The notes beneath the pieces are model-generated. The model had not been told where the DNA came from, made no database searches, and saw only the letters and a program-made list of their open reading frames with translations. DNA of 64,000 bases from Planctomicrobium piriforme (lineage in GTDB: Bacteria > Planctomycetota > Planctomycetia > Pirellulales > UBA1268). Below, one piece after another: positions 1-9,200 of this stretch. The stretch is from positions 1 through 64,000 of the forward strand of contig CAMBPQ010000012.1 of assembly GCA_945869735.1 (NCBI GenBank), in the 5' to 3' direction. The translations under genes and the position numbers were made by a program. How positions within the stretch are numbered: the stretch's first letter is position 1; the number at the start of each line of letters is the position of its first letter.

Positions 1-165
1 CTTGGGGCTTCCTGACGGGAGGCAAGCTGCACGGATGATCGAACCGATTCTTGATCGTGAGGAGCCGGCGGCGAGCATGTCACCGCCGGTGAACCAATCC
101 GGCACCGTTTCGCCCGCGACCCCACGGGCGCACTGCATGGGCAACCCCACGCCCACAAAGTTCCC
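1..165 (+). repeat. Family B intergenic repeat, left-truncated copy
   Basis: This copy begins inside the conserved right arm (CTTGGGGCTTCCTGACGGG) and continues with the GATCGTGAGGAGCCGG and GGCGAGCATGTCACCGCCGG modules found in the other family B copies near 33.6, 47.4, 56.9 and 59.9 kb. The window edge cuts it. Between about 166 and 337 I see no gene or recognisable element. Confidence 0.75.
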
Positions 166-337
166 CGAAGGACCAAAGACTTTTCGAAGCGACGCTGCTC
201 GCAATGCTCTCGCGGATGGCCCGACTGGGACGGCCGATCTGCCGCCCCGCTTACGCCGTGGGGTCTTTCAAAGGGCAGGTCCACCAAGTAGTCGCTGCAA
301 CTTTTCGGTCGAGTGACGCTCCGAAGATGGATGCGTC

Positions 338-1111
338 CTAGTCCCGGCTCCTGAGCTTCGACAGGAGCCGCAGGATCTCCATGTAGAGCCAGACGAGCGT
401 GACCATCAGGGCGAAGGCGCCGTACCACTCCAGGTATTTTGGTGCCCCGCGCTCGGCCGCCTGCTCGATGAAGTCGAAATCCAGCACCAGATTTAGGGCC
501 GCGATCACGACCACGACGAGACTGAAGCCGATGCCAATCGGGCCAGCGGCGTGGATGTAGGGAATCGGGAATCCGAAGAAACTCCCAATCATGGAGATCA
601 AATACACGAGGCACACCCCGCCCGTCGCCGCCACGATGCCGAGCTTGAAGTTCTCTGTCGCCCGGATGAGCCCAGACTGGTAGGCGAGCAGGAGGCCGCC
701 CAACGTGCCGAACGTGCCGCCGACGGCCTGAATGACGATTCCCGGGTATTGGGCTTCCAGCGATGCTGACACGCCACCCAGAAACAGCCCTTCAGCTAAG
801 GCGTAGACAGGGGCCAGTGCAGGGGCCCAGGTGTGCTTAAAGCAGATCACAAGGCCCGTGATCGCTCCGACAAGGAGGCCACCGAAGACCCACGGCATCG
901 CGGCAGTCGGGTCAGCTTCGACGGCCGAGAAAGTCTTCGACCATGTGAAGCAGGCAGCCCCCATCGCCAACAGAAGCAGGAACGTGGTCTTCTGGGCGGT
1001 TCCATTGATCGTCATCGTGCCGGCCGGTGATTGCTCGGCGGAGAGATCCCGGCCGTAGACGCCAAAGTTCTCGAACGTCTTGTCGTTCAGAGCGGGATTG
1101 CCGGTTCGCAT
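338..1111 (-). CDS. Bax inhibitor-1/YccA family membrane protein
   Basis: A 257-residue inner-membrane protein with about seven hydrophobic segments and a hydrophilic N-terminus of the kind seen in bacterial BI-1/YccA members (RTGNPALNDKTFENFG). In E. coli, YccA modulates the FtsH protease, and other family members behave as pH-sensitive calcium leak channels. The role here is inferred from the family only. The C-terminal part keeps an acidic FDFIEQAAERGAPKYLEWYGA region before the last helix, as is typical. It stands alone upstream of an ABA4-like gene on the same strand, with a gap of about 100 bp. Confidence 0.88.
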   Translation of the reverse strand: MRTGNPALNDKTFENFGVYGRDLSAEQSPAGTMTINGTAQKTTFLLLLAMGAACFTWSKTFSAVEADPTAAMPWVFGGLLVGAITGLVICFKHTWAPALAPVYALAEGLFLGGVSASLEAQYPGIVIQAVGGTFGTLGGLLLAYQSGLIRATENFKLGIVAATGGVCLVYLISMIGSFFGFPIPYIHAAGPIGIGFSLVVVVIAALNLVLDFDFIEQAAERGAPKYLEWYGAFALMVTLVWLYMEILRLLSKLRSRD

Positions 1112-1213
1112 CGAGGTCTCTCCTGGCGTGGTGGGAGCGGCGACAGGCTTTTAAGGTAGCACAACCGGAGGGGGCGACGGGAATGCTCTCCCGGCCCGCC
1201 TGATGTCGGTGCG

Positions 1214-1648
1214 CTACTCGACGCTGGCCATTCGCCGCAGCACTCCCCGAGCCAGCAGGTGCACGAGCAACCCCACGGGCCCAGACACAAACGTGAGCAC
1301 GAGCGCCACCGTTCGGAGGAGCCAGGGCATCCCGAGCCTCACGCTATCCCTGGCGATCCAGGCCCCCACGACCATGTCGAAGACCAGGTAGTGGGCCCAC
1401 GCGGCGGCGAAGACCCAGTCGTCGCGGAACACTTCCCGCAGGCCCCCGAGCGTCATGACGTCACCCGGCGGCGGGCCATTCGAGGCGAGTTTCCAGCCGA
1501 TCACACCGGCATACGACAAGGCGAGGAGCCCGGGAACGACCACGGCACAGAGCACGCCTGACACGAGCCTCTTGGCCGGAAAGAGCACTAAGGCAACCCA
1601 GGCTACGAGGGCCAGCGTGTTGGTGACTTGGAAGAATGTCTCTGCCAT
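1214..1648 (-). CDS. ABA4-like family membrane protein (DUF4281)
   Basis: 144 residues with four predicted membrane helices. The motif region AAWAHYLVFDMVVGAWIARD, with its conserved His and Asp, is characteristic of the ABA4-like family, named after the plant neoxanthin-synthesis protein. Bacterial functions are not established. I chose the ATG at 1648 because the longer frame upstream is low-complexity and overlaps the divergent small gene. The two start codons lie only about 23 bp apart, so any promoters must overlap. Confidence 0.75.
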   Translation of the reverse strand: MAETFFQVTNTLALVAWVALVLFPAKRLVSGVLCAVVVPGLLALSYAGVIGWKLASNGPPPGDVMTLGGLREVFRDDWVFAAAWAHYLVFDMVVGAWIARDSVRLGMPWLLRTVALVLTFVSGPVGLLVHLLARGVLRRMASVE

Positions 1649-1671
1649 GGGAGAGAGCCTACACTCTGGGC

Positions 1672-1902
1672 ATGGACATCCAAGGTTCGCTCCCACAGTC
1701 CGGTCATGCCTGCGCCACGTGCCTGCACTGGCAGCCGGAGAAGGTCGGAGAAAAGACTCTTGGTTGGGGCCAGTGCCGGCGCATGCCGCCCGCGATGCCA
1801 CCGATCCAGGACGACAAGCTGGTGCATGTCGGTCTCTGGCCCCACACACGCGACAGCGACTGGTGCGGGGAGTGGCAGGCCAGCTGTGTTGATTCAGCTT
1901 GA
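1672..1902 (+). CDS. Small Cys-rich putative zinc-binding protein
   Basis: 76 residues with a CATC pair, a second GQCRRMPP motif and a terminal DWCGEW motif. The pattern CxxC...GxCRRxPP...WCGEW recurs in small, probably metal-binding proteins of unknown function. It starts at the ATG at 1672, 23 bp from the divergent ABA4-like start. Its end overlaps the convergent sulfotransferase/glycosyltransferase gene by about 9 bp. No function can be assigned. Confidence 0.6.
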   Translation: MDIQGSLPQSGHACATCLHWQPEKVGEKTLGWGQCRRMPPAMPPIQDDKLVHVGLWPHTRDSDWCGEWQASCVDSA

Positions 1903-3975
1903 AATGGAATCACGTGAGGGCGTCTGATCCAGATTGCGTGGTGCTCGAACATGCTCGCGGAGCACGGCCGCGTACACGTCCTCGGCCAGCCCGCTCCACA
2001 CGGGCCACCCCATGCGTTTGAGCAGCGCCGCGTGCGCCGCCTCGCCCATCCGCTGCCGGAGCGACGGGTCGTCGAGGAGACGGTCAAAGGCCCTCTCCCA
2101 CTCACCGGTATCCGCCGCGAGGAAGCCGGTCGCGCCGTCGATCAGTGCGGCACGAAGAGGCGCCGTCGGCGACGCCACCGTGGGCACTGCAACGGTTGCC
2201 GCCGTCGTGCACCGGATCGGACTCTTCGCCTCGCAGAATGGATTGCCGACTTCGAGAGGAGCCAGGTTGATGTCGAACCGCGCCACCTCCTCAGGCAGCC
2301 GGTCAAACAGCACATGCGGCCGCAACTCGATGCGATCCGCATAGTCGCCGAGCGCCGGGAACGCACCGATATCGAGATGCCCGACGATGGTGAGCAGCGG
2401 CTCGGGCCGAGACATGAACAAGCGGGCGAGGGCCGGTGCGATCACCGCGAAATCTCGCTGGTGCGTCGGTGTGCCGCTCGCGAATCCAAGCCGCGGCCTG
2501 CCATCGACCGCTGAGGGCTTCGGGATGGAGCGGGCCACCGCCGCGGCTGCGAACATGGCGGGTGAATGGGCATTGGGCAGCACGGCGACCCGCGGGCAGT
2601 GCGGCTGAGCCGCTGCCGCGAGCGGAGGCGTTGTCAGCACAGCGGCGTCTGCTTCGCAGAGAGCCCGACGGTAGTCGGCCGCCACGGCGATCCACCGTCG
2701 CCGTTCGACGTCTGGAAGCGTGTCGAGGTAGCCAAACGCGCCTGCCTCCATCAAGTTGGGCTCGAAGATCAGGTCGTCGATGTCGTGAACAACGGGGATG
2801 CCCCGCAGCCGACACGCGGCGACGATGGCCCCCAGTGCGGGGATCCATGGGCAGCGAAAGACCGTCACAAGGTCGGTGGTTTCGAGCCTGGTGAGGGCAG
2901 CGGGTGAGTCGACGGGCAGCCACGCGGTTCGCCAGCCATGCTCGGCGAGCGCCTGCAGCGGGTGGAGCACACGATACACGTGGCCGATGCTATGTGGGCT
3001 TCCCGAGAGGAAGAGAATCGACCGACCCGTGCGCGGCAAGGCGGGATAGGCCGTTTCCATGCCGGCGAGAATCGCCGCGGCTCGGGTGTCGCCAGCGACG
3101 TGCGGTTCGCGGTCAGTTTGCGCCGAGGAATGCAGGAGGCTGAGCCTGTCGAGGTCGGCCCGTGCCGCATCGCATGCGGCAGTTGCCTGCTCGGGCCTGC
3201 CTTTCATTGCCTCGTGCAGCGACCTGAGCCGAGCGAGCCCGGGCGGTACCGTCCCGCCTTCGCGGCCCGTGTCGTCGCGGACCTGTCGCCGGAGCGTCGG
3301 ATCGAGAAAGGCGTCGATGGTGGCAGTCGTGTCGGCCGGGAGCCGGGAGAGGCCCGCGATGCCGCGCAGTGGCTCGAGGGTCGTCCGCCAGTCCCGGAGC
3401 AGATCGGCGTAGTCGATCACGTGTCGCGTGAGTTCGCGACTATGCTGTTCCGCGTCGAGCACGTAGCGCAGCCAGAGCAGCAGCCCCCGTGCAGAGTCGG
3501 GGATCGCAGCGGGGCTGAACGCCGGGTCTGCCGCCCGGGCCGCGAGGGATCGGGCCACCTCGAGCGGATCGCGAAGCGCGAGCACGGCCCGCGTCTCGAA
3601 GCCCGCGGCGTCGAGCACCGTCTTCCAGAACGGGATCAGCCGGCAGATGCGGGGATCCTTGAGCACGATCGAGGGGGCCGCGGCGAACTCGTCCGCGAGC
3701 AGGGCGATCGCCTCCTCACGGTCGCCGGCTCGGCAGGGGTCGGCGAACCATTCCGGCGGGATCGCCGCATCGTTACTCCAATCAGTGCCCGCCGACTCGA
3801 GGAGACGGTTGTTGAGGCGGGCGATGCGCTGCGATTCCCAGTAGCCCTGGGGATTGTCCGCCGTGGGGGGCATCGGATCATGTGGCAGCGCGGCACCCAT
3901 CAGACCAAGCACCCGCGTCAATGCGGACGTGCCGCTACGGTGCATGCCCAGCACGAGGAGGGCGTGGCGTGTCAC
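1894..3975 (-). CDS. Sulfotransferase-glycosyltransferase (GT4-like) fusion
   Basis: 693 residues. Residues about 1-270 form a sulfotransferase-like domain with a PAPS 5'-phosphosulfate loop (LGMHRSGTSALTRVL), LKDPRICR and ALRDPLEVARSL. Residues about 320-690 form a GT-B glycosyltransferase with DIDDLIF, a Rossmann second half (LGFASGTPTHQRDFAVIAPAL) and the NPFCEAKSPIR region expected of the nucleotide-sugar site. The GTG start at 3975 overlaps the stop of the upstream GT2 gene as GTGA, which indicates translational coupling. The protein probably both adds a sugar and sulfates a glycan; substrates are unknown. This fusion is the last gene of a leftward run. Confidence 0.82.
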   Translation of the reverse strand: MTRHALLVLGMHRSGTSALTRVLGLMGAALPHDPMPPTADNPQGYWESQRIARLNNRLLESAGTDWSNDAAIPPEWFADPCRAGDREEAIALLADEFAAAPSIVLKDPRICRLIPFWKTVLDAAGFETRAVLALRDPLEVARSLAARAADPAFSPAAIPDSARGLLLWLRYVLDAEQHSRELTRHVIDYADLLRDWRTTLEPLRGIAGLSRLPADTTATIDAFLDPTLRRQVRDDTGREGGTVPPGLARLRSLHEAMKGRPEQATAACDAARADLDRLSLLHSSAQTDREPHVAGDTRAAAILAGMETAYPALPRTGRSILFLSGSPHSIGHVYRVLHPLQALAEHGWRTAWLPVDSPAALTRLETTDLVTVFRCPWIPALGAIVAACRLRGIPVVHDIDDLIFEPNLMEAGAFGYLDTLPDVERRRWIAVAADYRRALCEADAAVLTTPPLAAAAQPHCPRVAVLPNAHSPAMFAAAAVARSIPKPSAVDGRPRLGFASGTPTHQRDFAVIAPALARLFMSRPEPLLTIVGHLDIGAFPALGDYADRIELRPHVLFDRLPEEVARFDINLAPLEVGNPFCEAKSPIRCTTAATVAVPTVASPTAPLRAALIDGATGFLAADTGEWERAFDRLLDDPSLRQRMGEAAHAALLKRMGWPVWSGLAEDVYAAVLREHVRAPRNLDQTPSRDSISS

Positions 3976-4907
3976 GAGCCGTGTCCGACAGTGGCTGGCC
4001 GCTCCGCCAGCGCCCGCTCCGCCGACAGCGCGAGAAACGGCAGGCACTGGGGCGGCACCGTGCCGAGGTAGCACGCCCGCGTTGACGGCGCCGCGAACGC
4101 CTCGCCGCGGATGCGGACGTATTCGGCGTGGAAACGTTGGTACGGATGGCGGTCTTCGGGAACGTTGGTCGCCACGCCGCCGTGGTACTGGTGAAACGTG
4201 CCCTCGCCGATGAGCAGCGCGAGGTCGCTGGTGGCCTCGCAGGCCCGCCGGTAGAAGTCGTGCCCGACGAGGCCTCCGCCCGCCTCATGAAACCGCTCGT
4301 CGAACCCGCCGAGTCGGTCGTAGGTGCCGCGACGCACCGTCAGAAAGTTACTCTCGGCGATCGGCAGGAACCAGCCGCCTGAGTACGATCCCGCGAGGCA
4401 CGACACAGTGAACAGCTCGTAGCCGTCGCCGCGCCAGTCGATCGACTCCAACAGCCGGTCCTCGACCGACTGGTCATAGCCCTCGAGCATCGAGTGGTTT
4501 TGGAGCTTGGGTCCAAGGTGCCACGCGAGCGTTGCGACCACGGGATCGACGAAGGCCTCGAGCGCCGCGAGCGTGAAGCGCACGATCCCGGGGCTGAGCA
4601 TCCGTGCTCCGTCGATGCAGACAGCGATGGCGTCACCGGCCGAGTCGGCCGCCGCGGCGTTGATCGCGGCGGCCGGTGACGTCGGAACGGTGCCTAGGGT
4701 ATGGGTGACGAGCCGGAAGTTGGGGCCGTGAGACCGGACCATCGCCGGATCGAGCGGTTTGGATGAACCGTGGTCGATCGCGATCACCTCGTAGGCGTTC
4801 GCCGCGACGCCGCGCTGGTAGCGGCAGGAGAGCGTGTGGAGCACGCGAGCCGCTTCGCGGCCCATGTTGTGGAAGTTGACGATGATCGACAATCGGGGGT
4901 GGTGCAT
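3972..4907 (-). CDS. Family 2 glycosyltransferase
   Basis: 311 residues. The N-terminus LSIIVNFHNMGREAARVL, followed by EVIAIDHGSSKPL, is a GT-A nucleotide-sugar fold. VCIDGARML lies at the DxD position, and GGFDERFHEAGGGLVGHD resembles the GGxDE/ED region of galactosyltransferase-type GT2 enzymes. Its stop codon overlaps the start of the fused sulfotransferase/GT gene by 4 bp, so the two are coupled. Probable cytoplasmic assembly of a surface glycan; donor and acceptor unknown. Confidence 0.8.
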   Translation of the reverse strand: MHHPRLSIIVNFHNMGREAARVLHTLSCRYQRGVAANAYEVIAIDHGSSKPLDPAMVRSHGPNFRLVTHTLGTVPTSPAAAINAAAADSAGDAIAVCIDGARMLSPGIVRFTLAALEAFVDPVVATLAWHLGPKLQNHSMLEGYDQSVEDRLLESIDWRGDGYELFTVSCLAGSYSGGWFLPIAESNFLTVRRGTYDRLGGFDERFHEAGGGLVGHDFYRRACEATSDLALLIGEGTFHQYHGGVATNVPEDRHPYQRFHAEYVRIRGEAFAAPSTRACYLGTVPPQCLPFLALSAERALAERPATVGHGS

Positions 4908-4997
4908 GCTTCCTTCCTTCGGGGCGATGCCTGCCCGCGACTTCTGGCATGGTATCCGCGGTCAGCGGCCGCGAGCAATGCGGCCGCCGTCGACCAC

Positions 4998-5924
4998 TCA
5001 AGGGGCGAGCGGCACGAGCATCCGGAAGGCCCGCTTGAGCCGGTCGAATAGCCCGTCCGACGTCGCGGTCTGCGCGTGATCCTCGATGCCAAGCGCGATC
5101 TCGCGGCGGGCGGCCACCTCAAAGTCGCAGAGCAGCGCGGCGAACGCCTCATCGTCGAGTTTCAACGACGCGATCAGGGCTACGGCCGCGAGGTGTGTCT
5201 GGGGGGAAGCCATGGTGCCGCCGTGGGCGACGATCTCCATGACACGCAGCGTGTACGACAACAGCACCGCCGGCGTGCCGGCGAACTTGGCGGCGGAAAC
5301 GCCCTCCTCACCCGTGACGATGTCCGGAAAGGAGCGGTCGGTTCCGATCGCCAGCAGCCGCGCCGTCATCTCGGGCCGCGGCACCGTCTCGAGTTGCGGC
5401 AGCACGGCCCCGAGCCGCTGGAAGAACTGCTCTTCGCCCTGCTTTTGCGCCGCGAACATCCGGGCCCAGGCCCGCAGGTCGTGCTCGAAGCCGTGCAGGA
5501 AACCGGCCTGGTTGTGGAGCCGCTGCACCATCATCGAATAGGCCGCCGCTGGGAGCGACCGCTTCATGTAGATCAGCCGGCACTCGCTCCGCATGCCGTG
5601 GCGAATGCGACGGACGACCTGCGCCAGCGGCACAGAGACCCGCTTCGCCGAGAAGCCTTCGCTCGAAAGGAAGACGGTGTGGCAGCCTCGATCCTCCGCC
5701 GTTTGGCGGGTCTCCTGGAGCCAGTCCCAGAACTCGCTCGTCTTCCCGCGGGCGAGCAGACTCGTCAGGGCGGCGTGGCTGGTGAAATGCTCGGCGCCAG
5801 GCAGCGTTGGCGGATAGAGCACGCCATCCCTCAGAAGCCGGTCGCGATTCGCGTGCAGCGTTACCTGCACGCTGGTCGTGCCGGTCTTGTGCGGGCCGAC
5901 GTGAAACACGAAACGCACGGACAC
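4998..5924 (-). CDS. Sulfotransferase-family protein
   Basis: 308 residues. The N-terminal FHVGPHKTGTTSVQ is the PAPS-binding loop of sulfotransferases, and IYMKRSLPAAAYSMM lies near the expected 3'-phosphate-binding region. The GTG start at 5924 is preceded by a GAGGAGAG ribosome-binding site on the minus strand. It lies about 90 bp upstream of the GT2/fusion pair and is divergent from a second sulfotransferase gene at 6038. Likely sulfation of a glycan. Confidence 0.75.
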   Translation of the reverse strand: MSVRFVFHVGPHKTGTTSVQVTLHANRDRLLRDGVLYPPTLPGAEHFTSHAALTSLLARGKTSEFWDWLQETRQTAEDRGCHTVFLSSEGFSAKRVSVPLAQVVRRIRHGMRSECRLIYMKRSLPAAAYSMMVQRLHNQAGFLHGFEHDLRAWARMFAAQKQGEEQFFQRLGAVLPQLETVPRPEMTARLLAIGTDRSFPDIVTGEEGVSAAKFAGTPAVLLSYTLRVMEIVAHGGTMASPQTHLAAVALIASLKLDDEAFAALLCDFEVAARREIALGIEDHAQTATSDGLFDRLKRAFRMLVPLAP

Positions 5925-6037
5925 AATTACTCTCCTCGGGCAAGGCTGCGACGGGGCTGCTCATGTGGCGCGGCGGTCCGCACCACCAGGTCCTTCGCAA
6001 CGGTGTGATAGCATCTTACGAATCAGACGTGGCGGCA

Positions 6038-6940
6038 ATGAAGACGCGGTTGACGACGCGAAGGGATTGGGTCGTGCGAGAAGACGACGCGACGGGGCCA
6101 ATGGCCCTTCTAGGGAAGCATGACGACCCGGTCGTCGTCGGCGGCGTGGGGGGCAGCGGCACGCGGCTGATCGCCGCGCTGCTCCTTGAATGCGGATATT
6201 TCATCGGGGAAGACCTCAATGCGGCCCTCGACAACCGCTGGTACAGCCTGCTGTTCAACAGGCCAGGAATCCAGGAATGCCCCGACGACGAGGTCGACCG
6301 GCTGCTCGGCATCCTGGTGCAGCGGATGGTGGGCGACGTCCGGTTCGAGCGGGCGGACGTTGCACTGATCGAGGAGATAGCGAGGCACGATAACCCGCCG
6401 CACTCCGCCGAGTGGATGCAGGAGCGGGCTGCGACGCTGCTGGCCGAGCGGAGCGGCCCTCTGCCCGCAGGCCGCTGGGGCTGGAAGGAGCCCAACACGC
6501 ATGTCGTGCTGCCGCGGCTCGCCCGTGCGCTGCCGCGGATGCGATACGTCTTCATGAGTCGAAACGGGCTCGACATGGCCTACAGCGTCAACAGCAACCA
6601 GGCAAGAAGGTGGGGGCAGTCCTACCTGGGCCGCCCGTTCGAGCCCACCCCCCGGTACATGCTCAGTTTCTGGTGCGCCTCGCATCGCCGCGTGCTCGCC
6701 GCGGCCGCCGTCATGCCGTCGCGATTCCTGTTTATCAAGCTTGAGGAGCTCTCCGGCGATCCCGCCGCTGGCATTCACACCCTCTTCGAGTTCCTGGGCA
6801 TGCCTGGGCAGCCATCCGCCAGCCTGATCGGGCGCGCGGAAGCGCCCGAGTCGATCGGCCGCTTCCGCGCGCACGGTCTCGACCACTTCGATCCCGATGA
6901 TGTCGCCTATGTCGAGTCGTTAGGATTTCCCGTCGCCTAG
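6038..6940 (+). CDS. Sulfotransferase-family protein
   Basis: 300 residues from the ATG at 6038; an internal ATG at 6101 is an alternative start. VVVGGVGGSGTRLIAALL is a P-loop variant of the PAPS site, and YVFMSRNGLDMAYSVN matches the RxxxDxxxS-type 3'-phosphate region. It is the only rightward gene inside the leftward glycan cluster. A family A repeat begins directly after its stop codon. A role in sulfating the same glycan is inferred from the neighbours. Confidence 0.72.
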   Translation: MKTRLTTRRDWVVREDDATGPMALLGKHDDPVVVGGVGGSGTRLIAALLLECGYFIGEDLNAALDNRWYSLLFNRPGIQECPDDEVDRLLGILVQRMVGDVRFERADVALIEEIARHDNPPHSAEWMQERAATLLAERSGPLPAGRWGWKEPNTHVVLPRLARALPRMRYVFMSRNGLDMAYSVNSNQARRWGQSYLGRPFEPTPRYMLSFWCASHRRVLAAAAVMPSRFLFIKLEELSGDPAAGIHTLFEFLGMPGQPSASLIGRAEAPESIGRFRAHGLDHFDPDDVAYVESLGFPVA

Positions 6941-6941
6941 A

Positions 6942-7096
6942 CCGCATCCAACGTATGTGGAACGCCGGCTCAGGGGCGGCAAAAGTCTCGTCGCTGGAGC
7001 GAGGATACGCCCGAGGCTCCTCGAGCATTCGCCGACCCCCTTGCCTACCTCCTCCAAGGTGAGATCTCGCCGCTGTAAAAAAACGGATGCGCTCGA
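6942..7096 (+). repeat. Family A dispersed intergenic repeat (copy A1)
   Basis: About 155 bp starting CCGCATCCAACG and ending GGATGCGCTCGAGG, so the ends form a short inverted repeat (CGCATCC/GGATGCG). It shares the internal modules GGGGCGGCAAAAGTCTCGTC, GGATACGCCC and GCTCCTCGAGC with copies near 18.2, 27.1 and 38.8 kb. It sits between two convergent stop codons. No coding frame with family features was found in it. Confidence 0.75.
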
Positions 7097-7158
7097 GGCC
7101 TTCTACGGCCTCCGGCTCAGGAAGCGTAACCGCGTGAGCGACGCGTGGAGCTTCGCCC

Positions 7159-8163
7159 TCAGCCTGCGGACGCGGCGCGGCGGGCCTCGAAACGCAGCCG
7201 TTCCCGGTCGAGCCATCGATCCTGCGCCTCGCGCTGCGTCTGCTTTGCAGCCGCTGCCAGCGGCTGCATCCGGGCCAGCGCCTCGGCGACGGCCGGTGCA
7301 TCGCACCACCCGTCGTGCACGAGTGCCCGAAGGAGCATGTCGGGCAGGACCTGGAACGGGGCGGCATGCAGGAGCGGTGAGAGGGCCGGTGGCCGGCACG
7401 TAGCCGCGAGTACGTCGCCATAGATCGCGCGGCCCTCGGCGAGGGTTCGGGCGAACAAGGGCAGGATGCCTATGGAGGCCGCGAAGTCGTCCCACTTGAA
7501 GGGGACGTCGACGTGCCCCGAATCGAAAAATGCGAAGGGCACGCCGTAGGCACAGGCGGCGATGGCGGCATGCAACGAGCCGCTGAGCACGAAGTCGGCG
7601 CCAGCGATCAGCCGGATGATCTCGCGGAGGTGCGGCAGCAACGGGGGGATGGCCGCCGAGACGACGTCATCGACGCCAGTCTGTGATTTGATGTCCGCGG
7701 GCAGCCGAGGCTCGTGGAAGTGGGTGACGCAGACCGTGCGCCCGTGGCCGACGGACGGCTTCTCCACGAGCAGCGGAAGGAGTAGACCGGGATCACCGAT
7801 GACCGTGTCGGTGGGGAGAGCCAGCGCATCGCGGGTGAGCGGTCCGCGGACGCCAAAGAAGGTTGCTCGCGACCGGCCCTCCACCGACAACCCCTCGGGG
7901 CCGCGCAGGCCACATCCCCAGAACGCCACGCTGCCCCTGTCGAGGTCGACGTGGAGCTCGGCGAGTGTGCGGCGGATTCGCTGATCACGGATCACGCTGC
8001 CGACGAGGTAGTAGGCATCGGCGGGCCACGAGGGCAGGACGAAGAGCTCTTCCAGGAATAGTTCTGTCAGGTAGTCGCCGAAGTTCTGCGGGCCGGCCAC
8101 ATCTTCCTGCCGCCAGTACCGCACGGGATGGTAGGCGGCGCCGGCCGCGTCTGGTGGCTGCAT
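7159..8163 (-). CDS. Polysaccharide pyruvyl transferase family protein
   Basis: 334 residues. AGPQNFGDYLTELFLEEL is the GxxNxGD-type N-terminal motif, GVRGPLTRDAL is the conserved VRG/S region, and LSGSLHAAIAACAYGVPF is the C-terminal S(L)H motif of CsaB/WcaK-like pyruvyl transferases. The family transfers pyruvate from phosphoenolpyruvate to sugars as ketals. The start could also be the GTG at 8169, which overlaps the upstream stop as GTGA. The last about 50 residues are charged and look coiled. Encoded with a GT4-like and a GT2 gene. Confidence 0.82.
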   Translation of the reverse strand: MQPPDAAGAAYHPVRYWRQEDVAGPQNFGDYLTELFLEELFVLPSWPADAYYLVGSVIRDQRIRRTLAELHVDLDRGSVAFWGCGLRGPEGLSVEGRSRATFFGVRGPLTRDALALPTDTVIGDPGLLLPLLVEKPSVGHGRTVCVTHFHEPRLPADIKSQTGVDDVVSAAIPPLLPHLREIIRLIAGADFVLSGSLHAAIAACAYGVPFAFFDSGHVDVPFKWDDFAASIGILPLFARTLAEGRAIYGDVLAATCRPPALSPLLHAAPFQVLPDMLLRALVHDGWCDAPAVAEALARMQPLAAAAKQTQREAQDRWLDRERLRFEARRAASAG

Positions 8164-8165
8164 CG

Positions 8166-9200
8166 TCACACGACCTCGTCGATAAAGGAACACAACTCCG
8201 CGCCGATCGGTCCCCATTCGTAGGCCGAGAGGTCACACCGGCCGCCGTCGTGACTCCGGAGAAGGGCGACGAACGACCCGAGCGTGGCCGGAGTGAGGTC
8301 GCCATCGTAGAGTCGCAACCAGTGGTCACCGACACGGTTTTGGATTTCCTGCAGACCGCCCAGTCTTGGTGCGAGGACGGGCCGATCGCGGGAGAGCGCG
8401 AGAAGCGCCGAGCCGCTGTTGAGAATGCACCGATACGGCAGGACGAGTGCGTGGCAGTCGTCGATCGCGGCTTCGAGTTCGGGTTCGGACAGAAAGCTGC
8501 TCCTGAGGTCGAGGCGGACGTCCGCCCGGCCGGCGGCCAGCGCCTCGACCTTCGCCGCATAGGCCTCGTCGTGACGGAAACCCGCGATCATCATTCGGAG
8601 GTCGGGCACGGCGATCTCTGCCGAGCAGGCGAGCAGGCTCTCGAGATTCTTGTAAGGACGTACGCGACCGACATAGCCCAGTCGGATCCCGGAATCACGC
8701 GACGGCCACGGGCGGACCGGCGTTACAAATAGATCGCGGTAGTGGCCGTGTCGCGTGACCAACTCCCACGCGACGGCCGGTCGATGGGCGGCGTCGATCG
8801 CGTCGCGGGAGTCATGCGACAGATGGATGATGCCGTCGAGGCAGGCGATGAAGTCGCGGGTGAGGGCATGGCGTTGCGGTGCCGAGTCATGCGGATGCAC
8901 ATTGTGGGCAACCCAGAGAAACCGCGTGCCCGCGGCGCGGGCCGATCGCCACGCGGCAAGCAGTTGCTCCGCCGCTTCTGCCGCAGCGTCCGACGCGGGT
9001 GCGAAGAACCGGTTGGGCCAGTGGAAGATCACGACGTCGGTGCCGGGTGGGAACTCCGGCTCGTAGCCATAGGCGACGGTGTCGAATCCGCCGGCACGCA
9101 GACACTCAGTGAACGCCCGCACGAAGGTGTTAGCGCGGACCTCAAGCGGGGCCAGCGCGATCCGGACGCCCGAGCGCTTGTCGCCTGTGATCATCGTCAT
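8166..9200 (-). CDS. Glycosyltransferase, GT4-like
   Basis: 344 residues. The N-terminal half has VVIFHWPNRFF and FLWVAHNVHPHD, typical of GT-B enzymes. The C-terminal half has LGYVGRVRPYKNLESLLA and LVLPYRCILNSGSALLALS, the nucleotide-sugar binding region. The ATG at 9200 overlaps the upstream GT2 stop as ATGA, and its own stop is linked to the pyruvyl transferase, so three genes form a coupled set. Substrate unknown. Confidence 0.8.
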   Translation of the reverse strand: MTMITGDKRSGVRIALAPLEVRANTFVRAFTECLRAGGFDTVAYGYEPEFPPGTDVVIFHWPNRFFAPASDAAAEAAEQLLAAWRSARAAGTRFLWVAHNVHPHDSAPQRHALTRDFIACLDGIIHLSHDSRDAIDAAHRPAVAWELVTRHGHYRDLFVTPVRPWPSRDSGIRLGYVGRVRPYKNLESLLACSAEIAVPDLRMMIAGFRHDEAYAAKVEALAAGRADVRLDLRSSFLSEPELEAAIDDCHALVLPYRCILNSGSALLALSRDRPVLAPRLGGLQEIQNRVGDHWLRLYDGDLTPATLGSFVALLRSHDGGRCDLSAYEWGPIGAELCSFIDEVV

